The notes under the pieces: model-generated
The model's database searches: none
What the model saw: only the letters and a program-made list of their open reading frames with translations
What the model was told of the DNA's origin: nothing
Source of the DNA: Candidatus Cloacimonadota bacterium
GTDB taxonomy: Bacteria > Cloacimonadota > Cloacimonadia > Cloacimonadales > JAJBBL01
Length of the DNA: 64,000 nucleotides
Direction of reading: 5' to 3'
NCBI GenBank assembly: GCA_019429305.1
Contig: JAHYIR010000005.1
Span: forward strand, 59,932-123,931
Made by a program: the position numbers and the translations under genes
Part shown: positions 9,132 through 18,333 of the stretch, in pieces
Layout of the letters: every line of letters starts with the position of its first letter
Numbering within the stretch: position 1 is the stretch's first letter

Positions 9132-9910
9132 TATAGTTTTCCTCCGGTGACAAAGAACTCTTCGCCAGTAATGTATTTATTATCCCGTGATATCAAGAAA
9201 CGACATAAAGAGATGATATCAGATGGGTTTGCCAGTCTTTTTAATGGTGTTCTTTTGAGCATCTCATCGTAGTATTTTGAGCGGAAACGACGATATTGTT
9301 CTGTGAAATGAGTGTCATCAATTTCAACCGGACCGGGTGAAACAGTATTAATGAGAATATTATGTTCTGCCAACTCATAAGAAAGTGAACGGGTCATGTT
9401 ACTGATAGCCGCTTTGGAAGCAGCGTAAGCAGAACCATTAGGGAGTCCTATTCTACTCACATCAGAACCCAGCAATACTATTCTACTCCAATTATCAAAA
9501 TCTTTCGCTCCATTATTCTTTTGAAAGAGCGAGATAATTGCTTTCAAAACATTATATGTTCCAATGATATTGGTCTCAATTATCTTTTCCCACAATTCAG
9601 GAGTGGTTTCTATCAATGGTGCAGAATCTATACTTCTCATAGAAGCTGTGTGAATCAGAGCATTAGGAAAGAAATCGGGTTCTTCATTGATCTGCAACAA
9701 AGATGATTCCAATTCAGAAAGGTTAGTAATATCTGCCTTGATGACTTTTATCGAAGATTCGTACTGTTTAATTAATTTATCTATTCGATGAGTGGTAAGA
9801 TGACAGAATAGAATCAATTTACAGCCCTCTTCGGCAAAAGAAGCAGCCAAAGCAGAACCAATATTACCGTTAGCCCCGGTAATCAAGATAGCAGGTTTCT
9901 TGTTACTCAT
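9131..9910 (-). CDS. Short-chain dehydrogenase/reductase (SDR)
   Basis: A 259-aa Rossmann-fold oxidoreductase. The NAD(P)-binding ITGANGNIGSALA lies near residues 10-22, the catalytic Tyr and Lys are in YAASKAA (about residue 161), and the preceding VLLGSDVS provides the catalytic Ser. PGPVEIDDTHF follows in the usual place, and the chain ends like FabG-type enzymes. The substrate cannot be read from sequence. Stop/start overlaps of 1 bp with coaBC upstream and the DUF3108 gene downstream place it firmly in the operon. FabG would be an alternative label, but no fatty-acid genes lie nearby. Confidence 0.88.
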   Translation of the reverse strand: MSNKKPAILITGANGNIGSALAASFAEEGCKLILFCHLTTHRIDKLIKQYESSIKVIKADITNLSELESSLLQINEEPDFFPNALIHTASMRSIDSAPLIETTPELWEKIIETNIIGTYNVLKAIISLFQKNNGAKDFDNWSRIVLLGSDVSRIGLPNGSAYAASKAAISNMTRSLSYELAEHNILINTVSPGPVEIDDTHFTEQYRRFRSKYYDEMLKRTPLKRLANPSDIISLCRFLISRDNKYITGEEFFVTGGKL

Positions 9911-11079
9911 TACTTTATCTTATCCCATATTTGATGAGCAACAAAGAACTTATCACCAACAACTTCAGTTTCCTTATCTTCTTCCAGAATAATAAGTTGA
10001 GTATCATCTTTGCCGGCTGTGTTAATGTTGTTTGCTATCATAAAATCACATTTCTTAGTGAGCATTTTCTTGCGAGCGTTGACTACGATATTTGTGGTTT
10101 CTGCTGCAAAACCGACCAGTGTCTGAGAAGAACTTTTGCTACTACCAAGCTTCTTTAAAATATCATCAGTAGGAATTAGTTTAAGATTCAATCCAGAAGC
10201 ATTGAGTTTTTCTTTTTTAATTTTATCCACCTCTTTTTTGAGAGGTTGAAAATCTGTAACAGCAGCAGTCATTATTATCATATTCATCTCTTTCGCATAA
10301 CGCAGAGTCAAATCATACATTTCTTTTGAACTTGAGGCAGTATGAGTATCTATATAATATGGTGCTGCTTCAGAGATATGGCCTGTAATGAGTGTGACAT
10401 CTGCACCTCTATGATAAGCTGCTCTTGCTAACGCTAAACCCATCTTGCCGGAAGATTCATTGGATATATAACGCATCGGGTCAAGATATTCTCGACAAGC
10501 TCCAGCTGTTACAAGCACTTTCTGCGAGGTAAGATCTATTTGATAGTAGAGAGCACTTTTGATAAAATAGATTATCTCCGAAATATCAGGGAAACGTCCT
10601 TTACCTTCATATCCACAAGCCAATCTACCAGTATCAGGTGGTACAAAGATATATCCATAATGTTCTAATTTATCTATATTTTCCTGTACAATAGAATTAT
10701 CCCACATGAAGCTATTCATTGCAGGAACAAATAATTTGGGAGAAGTAGCAGCCATGATAGTCGTACTTAACAAATCGTCCGCTATACCACCAGCTACTTT
10801 CCCTATTATATTAGCAGTTGCTGGGGCTATAACAACTATATCGCTCCATTCAGCCAGAGAAATATGTTCGATGGGGGCTTCACTGTTAAACAGCCTTGTT
10901 ACGACAGATTGATTAGTAATTGATCTAAATGTTAAAGGAGTTATAAACTCTTGTGCATTGCCTGTTAGAATGACTTTAACATTAGCGCCCTCTTTTATTA
11001 ATCTACTGGCTAATTCAACAGCTTTATAGGCAGCAATACCACCTGTAACTCCAAGCAGAATGTTCTTGTTTTTTAACAT
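9910..11079 (-). CDS. coaBC: Bifunctional phosphopantothenoylcysteine decarboxylase / phosphopantothenate--cysteine ligase
   Basis: It catalyses two coenzyme A steps: joining cysteine to 4'-phosphopantothenate, then decarboxylating the product. The N-terminal CoaC flavoprotein domain has GGIAAYKAVELASRL, the active-site His in IEHISLAEW, the PAMNSFMW substrate clamp, and the catalytic Cys in GRLACGYEGKGR. The CoaB domain starts with VTAGACREYLDPMRYISN near residue 190. At 389 aa it is a complete bifunctional enzyme. It is the first gene of the five-gene minus-strand operon and is divergent from gpmI. Confidence 0.95.
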   Translation of the reverse strand: MLKNKNILLGVTGGIAAYKAVELASRLIKEGANVKVILTGNAQEFITPLTFRSITNQSVVTRLFNSEAPIEHISLAEWSDIVVIAPATANIIGKVAGGIADDLLSTTIMAATSPKLFVPAMNSFMWDNSIVQENIDKLEHYGYIFVPPDTGRLACGYEGKGRFPDISEIIYFIKSALYYQIDLTSQKVLVTAGACREYLDPMRYISNESSGKMGLALARAAYHRGADVTLITGHISEAAPYYIDTHTASSSKEMYDLTLRYAKEMNMIIMTAAVTDFQPLKKEVDKIKKEKLNASGLNLKLIPTDDILKKLGSSKSSSQTLVGFAAETTNIVVNARKKMLTKKCDFMIANNINTAGKDDTQLIILEEDKETEVVGDKFFVAHQIWDKIK

Positions 11080-11415
11080 CTGTACCTCTGATCACTATTA
11101 TAATATTACCTCTAAACAAATAAGCAGTGCTTTTTGTCAAAGGAAAAAATTGGTATTCACCTGAAATTAGAACAGGGTTGTTAACTTGAGATATAGGATT
11201 AGTTGTAAATATAGACTGATAAACTTTAAGGAGATCGATAAATGTTCAGAAAAACGTAACGATGATTTTTTTTGCCGTAATAGCAATAAGAAGGTCAAAG
11301 AAAGTTAAGTCAACTATAAGGTAGTGGGAACTTATTAAATTATTCTTTTATTGACTTAATTTCTGATAAGAAAAAACTTCTAAGCTCAAAGAAAAATGGA
11401 GTACGAAAGAACGAG
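11080..11415. other. Divergent intergenic region between coaBC and gpmI
   Basis: 336 bp of AT-rich sequence that must hold the promoters for both operons. A TTGACT hexamer occurs at 11351-11356 but has no convincing -10 partner. I see no RNA gene. Confidence 0.5.
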
Positions 11416-12957
11416 ATGCAAAAAAGAGTATTATTAATGATCTTAGACGGCTGGGGAATTAATCCCGATAAAAAGGGAAATGCTATTGCAGCTGCTTCGA
11501 CACCAAATATGGATCAGTTTTTTAAAGATAATCCACAAAGTGTATTAAAAACTTCCGGTTTGGATGTCGGTTTACCGGAGGGAGTCATGGGCAACTCTGA
11601 GGTAGGGCACATGAACATTGGTGCAGGTAGAGTAGTCTATCAACTAAATACCCTAATAGATAAACTTATAGAAGAGGGAGAGTTTTACAAGAATAAAGCA
11701 CTCAATAAAGGGATAGATTATGCCAAAGAAAACAAGAGTAAACTTCATCTTTTTATCCTTCTTTCTGATGGTAATGTTCACAGCAACCTAAACCATTTGA
11801 AAGCTTTGCTAGAACTTTGCCGGCGTAAAGAATTTTCTAATGTCTATCTTCACGCCTTTATGGATGGTAGAGACACACTTCCTAATTCCGGTTTGGGTTT
11901 TATGAAAGACTATCTGGAGCAGAGCAAGAATCTTGGCTTTGGTAAATTGGCATCAATCTCAGGTAGATATTATGCCATGGATAGAGATAAACGGTGGGAG
12001 AGGATTCAAAAAGCTTATGATGCTCTTGTTCATGGAGAAGGAGAAAAGTATGAAGATCCTTTAGTGGCTATCAAAGAGAGTTATGAAAATGAGATCACAG
12101 ACGAGTTTATAATTCCCAAAGTTATTATAGAAAATGATAAACCTGTAGCAAGAATCGAAGATGGTGATTCGATTATCTTTCTCAATTTCAGAGCAGATCG
12201 CACACGACAACTAACCAGAGCTTTTATTATCCCGGATTTTAATGATTTCCCTGTGGAGAAGTTTAAAAATCTCCATTTTGTCTCAATGAGTGAGTATGAT
12301 ATCTCTTTTAATCCATATTTGGAAGTAGCTTTTAGAAATCCGGAGTTGAAGAATATCCTTGGTGAAGTACTCGCTAATCATGATTTAAAACAGTTAAGAT
12401 TAGCAGAAACAGAGAAATATGCCCACGTAACTTTCTTTTTTAATTGCGGAAGAGAAGAACCATTTAAGGGAGAAGAGAGAATACTGATTCCATCACCTAA
12501 GGTCGCATCTTATGATCTGCAACCCGAAATGAGTGCTCTTGAAGTTAAAGATAAGCTATTACAAGCACTTCAGCAAGAAGAGTACAGTTTGATAGTAGTT
12601 AATTTTGCCAATTGTGATATGGTTGGGCATACCGGAGTGTTTGAAGCAGCAGTTAAGGCAGTAGAGACAGTAGATCTTTGTGTTGGCGAAATAGTGCCTC
12701 AAGCAAAAAGGCATGGATATGATATAATAATAACAGCAGATCATGGTAATGCCGAGAAGATGCTCGATGAAAATGACAATATATTTACTGCTCACACGAC
12801 TAATATAGTTCCAATTGGCATATACCGTCAGGAAGGAAACGATTTCAGTATAGAAGAGAATGTCCTTGGTGCCTTAGCACCTACAATTCTTTCGATGCTT
12901 GATATTCCAATACCTGAAGAGATGGATGTTAAATGTTTAATAAAAGAATGTCAATAA
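11416..12957 (+). CDS. gpmI: 2,3-bisphosphoglycerate-independent phosphoglycerate mutase
   Basis: It interconverts 3- and 2-phosphoglycerate in glycolysis using two Mn ions. The 513 aa match the family. MILDGWGINP holds the first metal Asp, and GNSEVGHMNIGAGR carries the phosphorylated Ser61. GRYYAMDRDKRW, NFRADRTRQL and ADHGNAEKM provide further substrate and metal residues. It heads a plus-strand run continuing into two small genes, ileS and aroA. Confidence 0.97.
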   Translation: MQKRVLLMILDGWGINPDKKGNAIAAASTPNMDQFFKDNPQSVLKTSGLDVGLPEGVMGNSEVGHMNIGAGRVVYQLNTLIDKLIEEGEFYKNKALNKGIDYAKENKSKLHLFILLSDGNVHSNLNHLKALLELCRRKEFSNVYLHAFMDGRDTLPNSGLGFMKDYLEQSKNLGFGKLASISGRYYAMDRDKRWERIQKAYDALVHGEGEKYEDPLVAIKESYENEITDEFIIPKVIIENDKPVARIEDGDSIIFLNFRADRTRQLTRAFIIPDFNDFPVEKFKNLHFVSMSEYDISFNPYLEVAFRNPELKNILGEVLANHDLKQLRLAETEKYAHVTFFFNCGREEPFKGEERILIPSPKVASYDLQPEMSALEVKDKLLQALQQEEYSLIVVNFANCDMVGHTGVFEAAVKAVETVDLCVGEIVPQAKRHGYDIIITADHGNAEKMLDENDNIFTAHTTNIVPIGIYRQEGNDFSIEENVLGALAPTILSMLDIPIPEEMDVKCLIKECQ

Positions 12958-12972
12958 CAGAGGTCAAGGATT

Positions 12973-13392
12973 ATGCCCCATATTGAAAGACCCGATTATA
13001 CGAGAAGAAGAGCTATTCCTCCGAGTCTTAAGCTCATTCTTTTAGGAGCTGTAATCTTCGGACTTGTATTACGTTCTTGTTGGTACGATAAGAGAGAAAC
13101 TTATTATGAGATAACCGATATTGAATTGACTGATCAAACAATGGCAAGTGTTGATGTCTTGTTTGTAGTTGCCAATAAAACAAGAATGCAGAAAGAAGAG
13201 TCTGTTTTAATTAGATTATATACAACCAGAGGAGACGAAATAGCCAGTAGAATTACAGCAATTGATATACCTCCACGAACACAAAGAAGATACCGTAAGA
13301 TAGTCGAGAGGTGGGCACGACCTCTGTATGAAGGGGAAGAGTTAAGCCATGCCACGGTTGAAATCTACAGACCTGCTATTTTAAGAAATTAA
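12973..13392 (+). CDS. Hypothetical membrane-anchored protein
   Basis: I do not recognise this 139-aa protein. A basic N-terminus (about 25 residues) precedes one hydrophobic helix, LILLGAVIFGLVLRSCWY, followed by about 95 soluble residues predicted to be mostly beta (a compact FxLYD/DUF-like fold is possible). The basic N-terminus suggests that the C-terminal part lies outside the cytoplasm. It starts 15 bp after gpmI and is probably co-transcribed with it. Confidence 0.7.
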   Translation: MPHIERPDYTRRRAIPPSLKLILLGAVIFGLVLRSCWYDKRETYYEITDIELTDQTMASVDVLFVVANKTRMQKEESVLIRLYTTRGDEIASRITAIDIPPRTQRRYRKIVERWARPLYEGEELSHATVEIYRPAILRN

Positions 13393-13505
13393 GAGTAAAC
13401 ATCATAAATTTTCTTTAGCTTAACTTCACCTTAAACCACATAAAGTATTTGACACAATCACTATAAGAAAAGTTTTTGAATAACTAAGGAGTATTAGGAT
13501 ACAAC

Positions 13506-13757
13506 ATGTTTAGATTACCGGAAGAACACCAGAATAAAGCTAAAGAGATAATTAGCAAACACAGGATAAAGAAAACTTGTGGTCACTGTTATGACAGGGG
13601 ATATATTGGCTATACTCCTGAAAATTTAGTAATACCCTGCCATAAATGTGTCGATGAAGAAGCGATAATGAAGGAATGGAAAGAGTATGTGTCACAGATT
13701 CCGGAGTTAAGGGAATTTTATCATGAGATGTTTGAGGAAGAAGAACAAGAAGGATGA
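13506..13757 (+). CDS. Small protein with paired CxxC zinc motif
   Basis: An 83-aa protein of unknown function. CGHCYDRGYIG and, 16 residues later, CHKCVDEEA form two CxxC pairs resembling half of a DnaJ-type zinc module, so a small zinc ribbon is likely. The acidic C-terminus (FEEEEQEG) is predicted helical. It lies between gpmI and ileS in the same direction, with a 66-bp gap to ileS. AAGGAG lies about 15 bases before the ATG, a rather long spacing. Confidence 0.68.
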   Translation: MFRLPEEHQNKAKEIISKHRIKKTCGHCYDRGYIGYTPENLVIPCHKCVDEEAIMKEWKEYVSQIPELREFYHEMFEEEEQEG

Positions 13758-13823
13758 AAATCATTAGATAAAATCGAATTTTGTTTTAGAAGTGATTTGA
13801 AATGAGCTTCAGGAGATATTGAA

Positions 13824-16800
13824 ATGTATAAGTTAATTGATTTAAAGGAAAAGAGTAGTGATTTCGAAAAGAGAATCAGAGATTACTGGCATGAAAATGG
13901 TATCGTACTGGAAAGCATGCAGTTTAGGCAGAAAGCTCCCAAATTCATTTTTTATGAAGGACCTCCTACTGCTAACGGTAAGCCGGGTATCCATCATGTG
14001 ATTTCTCGGGCTATTAAAGATACAGTATGTCGCTATAAAACCATGAAAGGGTATGAAGTCAATCGTAAAGCCGGTTGGGATACTCATGGTTTGCCTGTCG
14101 AGATCGAAGTAGAGAAACAACTCGGTTTAAAAGATAAGAATGCTATTGAAAAATATGGAGTTGAGAAGTTCTGTCAAAAGTGTAAGGAATCAGTCTTTAA
14201 TTATGAGAAAGAATGGCGACAAATGACAGAGATGATGGGATATTGGATTGATCTTGATAATCCCTATATAACATTAGAAAACAATTATATCGAATCAGTC
14301 TGGTGGATCCTTAACCAGTTTTGGAACAAAGGAATTATCTATCAGGGACATAAAATCGTTCCTTATTGCCCAAGTTGTGAGACACCTCTTTCCAGCCATG
14401 AAGTTGCGCTTGGCTACCGGGATGTCGAAGATCCTTCGGTCTTTGTCAAATTCAAGGCTACTGATGAAAAAGATACATACTATTTAGCATGGACAACGAC
14501 ACCATGGACTTTGATATCAAATGTTGCTTTAGTTGTTAATCCTGAAGAGGCATACGTCAAAATCAAACATCAAGATGAATATCTCTATTTAGCAAAGGAT
14601 AGTCTCTCAGTAATAGACGGTGAATATGATATCATTCAAGAAATGCCAGGAAAAGACTTATCAAATCGAGAATATGAACAACTCTTTCCTTTTATCAAGC
14701 CCGAACTGAGAGCGTTTTTCATTGCTACAGCAGATTATGTAACTACAGAAGACGGAACAGGAATAGTACATACTGCTCCTGCTTTCGGGCAGGATGACTA
14801 TAATACCGGGCTAAAATATGAGTTGCCCTTCCTGCAACCAGTTGATGAATTAGGAAAATTTACAGCTGAGATCACTGATTGGGCAGGTCTGTTTGTCAAA
14901 GATGCCGACAAAGGAATTATGCGCAACCTCAAAGATAGAGGTTTGCTTTACAAGAGAGCTCAAATTACTCACAGTTATCCATTCTGCTGGCGTTGTGATT
15001 GGCCTTTGATCTATTTTGCCCGCTCTTCATGGTACATTCGTACAAGCGAATTCAAAGAATTAATGATGGAAGAGAACCGCAAAATTAAATGGTATCCGCC
15101 CTTTGTGGGAGAAAAGAGATTTGGTGAATGGTTGGAGAACAATGTAGATTGGGCAATCAGCCGTAACAGATTTTGGGGGACTCCACTCAACATCTGGCTC
15201 TGTGAAAATTGTGATTATAAACAGTCTATTGGTTCGATTGAAGAATTAAAGAAATTTGGAAAGCAAAAGAACGGTGAACCGGTACTAGATGATATTGAAC
15301 TTCACCGTCCCTATATTGACGATATTGAGCTCACCTGTCCTCATTGTCAGAGTAAAATGAACAGAACACCCGAGGTAATTGATTGTTGGTTTGATAGTGG
15401 CTCCATGCCTTTTGCCCAATGGCACTATCCTTTTGAGAGAGAAGAAGAGTTTGATACCGATCTTTTCCCGGCTGACTTTATCTCAGAAGGGATCGATCAG
15501 ACGAGAGGTTGGTTTTATACTATGTTAGCAATCTCAACTATTTTGAAAGGTCGTTCTTCTTTTCGCAGTGTATTGGTCAATGATCTAATTCTTGATAAGA
15601 CCGGTCAGAAGATGAGCAAGAGCAAAGGAAATACAGTCAATCCGGTTGAGTTGATGCAACAATATGGAGCAGATGCAATCAGATGGTATCTGCTTGCTGT
15701 CAGTCCCCCATGGGTACCAACCAAATTTGATACCAAAGGGGTAGAGGAAGTACTGAACAAGCTTATTGGAACGATGAAGAATGTGTATTCCTTCTTTGCT
15801 ACTTATGCCAATATTGATCAATATGAAACATCAGAGGATAAAATTGATCCCTCTGAGTTTACAGCTGATCTTGACAGATGGATAGTTTCCCGCTTTCATT
15901 CATTAGTGACAGAGATTAATTACTATAATGAAAGATATGAACTTACTCGTTCGGTTCGTCTATTACAGGACTTTATTCTTGATGAGTTGAGCAACTGGTA
16001 TGTTCGTAGAGCACGTCGAAGGTATTGGGCAATGAGTTTGACCAAAGACAAAGAAGATGCCTACAAAACACTATTTTATGTCATGGTCAATGTCAGTAAA
16101 CTACTAGCACCATTTGCGCCATATTTAGCAGAAGAAATCTATACAAATCTGACTAAAGGAAAGAGTGTTCATCTAACAGATTATCCCCTTGCTAATCCGG
16201 ATTATATTGATAAGAAACTGGAAGAAGAGATGGGTGTGATCATTGATCTGGTTTCTTTAGGCAGAACTGCCCGCAACAACTGTCATATCAAAGTTAGACA
16301 GACACTTCAGGCACTCTATGTCCCGCAAGAGTATCAAGCTACAGCTGAGAAGATGGCAGAACTGATCAAGGAAGAGATCAATGTAAAAGAGATCTTGTTT
16401 CTGGAGAATAAGAGCCAGCTTGTTGATTATATTGTTAAACCGAACTTCAAGACGATGGGTCCGAAATATGGCAAGTATATGAAACAGATCTCTTCTATTC
16501 TTGAGGATGCTAATGCAAATCAAATAGTTGATATGTTCAATAAAGGAAAGTCATATTACATCTCAGTTGAAGGAAACAGTATCAAGATTGATGAAGATGA
16601 TCTATTTATCACATACGAAAACAAGGAAGGTTTTGTACTGGAAAGTGAGAAGGATAAATTCGTTGCTTTAGATATCAGATTAACACCCGAGTTAATAAAA
16701 GAGGGATTTGCCCGCGAGCTGGTAAATAAAATCCAATATACTCGTAAAGAACTCGATTTTGAGATCATGGATAATATCGAGATCAAATATAGCAGTGATG

Positions 16801-16955
16801 ATGAGCTGGCTGAAGTCTTCGAGCAATTTGCAGAGTATATCAAGAATGAGACCCTGACAGTCAATATCGAACGTACTTCTGAGATCCTTCCCGATATGAA
16901 GAAGATGGATATCAACGGCAAGGATGTATATTTGATCATCTCAAAAATAGTATAG
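13824..16955 (+). CDS. ileS: Isoleucine--tRNA ligase, IleRS2 type
   Basis: It charges tRNA-Ile. The 1043 aa and sequence style match the eukaryote-like IleRS2 clade rather than the shorter-tailed IleRS1. The class I signature reads GIHH at residues 55-58 (within NGKPGIHHV), a GXHH version of the usual HXGH. KMSKSKGN is intact near residue 596. A CP1 editing domain is present (TTTPWTLISNVALVVNP near residue 228; GTGIVHTAPAFGQDDY near 311), as are CxxC pairs in CENCDY and CPHCQS. The tail carries the anticodon-binding domain (WYVRRARRRYW). aroA follows 14 bp downstream. Confidence 0.96.
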   Translation: MYKLIDLKEKSSDFEKRIRDYWHENGIVLESMQFRQKAPKFIFYEGPPTANGKPGIHHVISRAIKDTVCRYKTMKGYEVNRKAGWDTHGLPVEIEVEKQLGLKDKNAIEKYGVEKFCQKCKESVFNYEKEWRQMTEMMGYWIDLDNPYITLENNYIESVWWILNQFWNKGIIYQGHKIVPYCPSCETPLSSHEVALGYRDVEDPSVFVKFKATDEKDTYYLAWTTTPWTLISNVALVVNPEEAYVKIKHQDEYLYLAKDSLSVIDGEYDIIQEMPGKDLSNREYEQLFPFIKPELRAFFIATADYVTTEDGTGIVHTAPAFGQDDYNTGLKYELPFLQPVDELGKFTAEITDWAGLFVKDADKGIMRNLKDRGLLYKRAQITHSYPFCWRCDWPLIYFARSSWYIRTSEFKELMMEENRKIKWYPPFVGEKRFGEWLENNVDWAISRNRFWGTPLNIWLCENCDYKQSIGSIEELKKFGKQKNGEPVLDDIELHRPYIDDIELTCPHCQSKMNRTPEVIDCWFDSGSMPFAQWHYPFEREEEFDTDLFPADFISEGIDQTRGWFYTMLAISTILKGRSSFRSVLVNDLILDKTGQKMSKSKGNTVNPVELMQQYGADAIRWYLLAVSPPWVPTKFDTKGVEEVLNKLIGTMKNVYSFFATYANIDQYETSEDKIDPSEFTADLDRWIVSRFHSLVTEINYYNERYELTRSVRLLQDFILDELSNWYVRRARRRYWAMSLTKDKEDAYKTLFYVMVNVSKLLAPFAPYLAEEIYTNLTKGKSVHLTDYPLANPDYIDKKLEEEMGVIIDLVSLGRTARNNCHIKVRQTLQALYVPQEYQATAEKMAELIKEEINVKEILFLENKSQLVDYIVKPNFKTMGPKYGKYMKQISSILEDANANQIVDMFNKGKSYYISVEGNSIKIDEDDLFITYENKEGFVLESEKDKFVALDIRLTPELIKEGFARELVNKIQYTRKELDFEIMDNIEIKYSSDDELAEVFEQFAEYIKNETLTVNIERTSEILPDMKKMDINGKDVYLIISKIV

Positions 16956-16969
16956 TTTTTAACGATTTC

Positions 16970-18226
16970 ATGAAATATACATTTAACGGGCAGGGGTTGA
17001 TAACCCTGCCCGGTTCTAAATCTATCGCCATCAGAGCTTTGATCGTTGCTACATTTTTAAACAAACCGCTCAAGATCTACAACTTTCCTTCATGTGAAGA
17101 TTCTATAACACTGTTAGAAGCTCTTCAGATATTGGGTTTTAAATCACAAGTTGAAAAAGATTTTCTCAATTTAAGTCCACCCACAACAGTAACTCTAAAT
17201 CCTGATATATATATCAAAGATTCTGCAGCTGCTTTAAGATTTCTCCTTCTCAGATTGGCAGGTTGGCAAGATATGAACGCCAGAATAAAACTTAGTCCGC
17301 AACTCAATGAACGTCCAGTTGAACCTTTTTTGGATTTAATCCCTGCTTTAGGTGGAGATGCTTTTAAATCAGGGACTATGATATATGTAAAAGGTAAGGT
17401 ATTCCTGTCTCTGACCAAAGAAGCGGAAGAAATTCTTGCCCAAAACGCTTCTATCAGCAGTCAATTTTTGAGTGCGATCTTACTCTCAACTCCCCTCTTT
17501 GAGAAAGGGATTAGGATTAAACAAACCAAAGAACAGGTTTCATCTTCCTATATCTCTTTGACCTTAAAGGTTCTGGAATCATTTGGAATCAAGATATATA
17601 GGGAGGAAGGTTATGTTGTCATTAACCAACAAGATTATCTAAATCCCGAGACTTATACCATAGAAGAAGACTTTTCTTCTGCCTGCTATTTTTGGGCTTT
17701 AGGGGCATTAAGCAGCAATCCGATAGGTATAGTAACAGAAAAAACAACCTCACAGCAGGCAGATTTTCAATTTCTTGAACTATTACGGAATATGGGTGCA
17801 GCAGTGAACATTACAGGCAAGACAATAACTGTTAAGAGTAGAGCATTACACGGTACTGAGGCTGATATGGGTGATATGCCTGATCAAGTGCCGACTTTAG
17901 CTGTTCTTGCACTATTTGCAGACAGTAAGACTAAGATAACGAATATTCACCATCTCAGATATAAAGAGTCAGACCGTATTTCAGCCCTAGTAACAGAGTT
18001 ATTAAAAATCGGAATTGATATTCACTTCGAAGGAGAAACTTTAACTATTAACCCCCTATTATCCGATCCACCACCAGTAACTCTCAACACTTATAATGAT
18101 CACAGATTAGTAATGTCTTTTACAATTTTAACATCAATTTTTCAGCAGATACAAATAGATTCAAGAGAATCTGTAAGAAAATCTTTTCCGGATTTTTTCG
18201 ATAAGTTAGCGATGATTACTGTGTAA
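16970..18226 (+). CDS. aroA: 3-phosphoshikimate 1-carboxyvinyltransferase (EPSP synthase)
   Basis: It joins phosphoenolpyruvate to shikimate 3-phosphate in aromatic amino acid synthesis. The 418 aa contain LPGSKSIAIRAL (residues 13-24, substrate lysine and serine), DSAAALRFLLLRLAG, LNERPVEPFLDLIPALGG and HLRYKESDRISAL, with NTYNDHRLVMSF near the end. Residue 85 onward reads AAALRFLL where many enzymes have GTxxR. Other aro genes are absent. It starts 14 bp after ileS and is the last gene of that run. Confidence 0.94.
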   Translation: MKYTFNGQGLITLPGSKSIAIRALIVATFLNKPLKIYNFPSCEDSITLLEALQILGFKSQVEKDFLNLSPPTTVTLNPDIYIKDSAAALRFLLLRLAGWQDMNARIKLSPQLNERPVEPFLDLIPALGGDAFKSGTMIYVKGKVFLSLTKEAEEILAQNASISSQFLSAILLSTPLFEKGIRIKQTKEQVSSSYISLTLKVLESFGIKIYREEGYVVINQQDYLNPETYTIEEDFSSACYFWALGALSSNPIGIVTEKTTSQQADFQFLELLRNMGAAVNITGKTITVKSRALHGTEADMGDMPDQVPTLAVLALFADSKTKITNIHHLRYKESDRISALVTELLKIGIDIHFEGETLTINPLLSDPPPVTLNTYNDHRLVMSFTILTSIFQQIQIDSRESVRKSFPDFFDKLAMITV

Positions 18227-18333
18227 CAACATAAGTAATGCTTTATATACCTCTATATCCAAAGAACTGTAATAGACAGATCTTTTGTATTTAGATTATC
18301 TAATCCGCTAAAGGGTCGGATTCTATTAAGCCC

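Noticed and set aside
13449..13454. TTGACA before the small zinc-type gene as a promoter
   Set aside because: No -10 hexamer at acceptable spacing; TATAAG is only 7 bases away.
18302..18322. Small AATCCG/CGGATT stem between aroA and the cyclase gene as a terminator
   Set aside because: Only six base pairs with a 9-base loop and no T-run; too weak to call.
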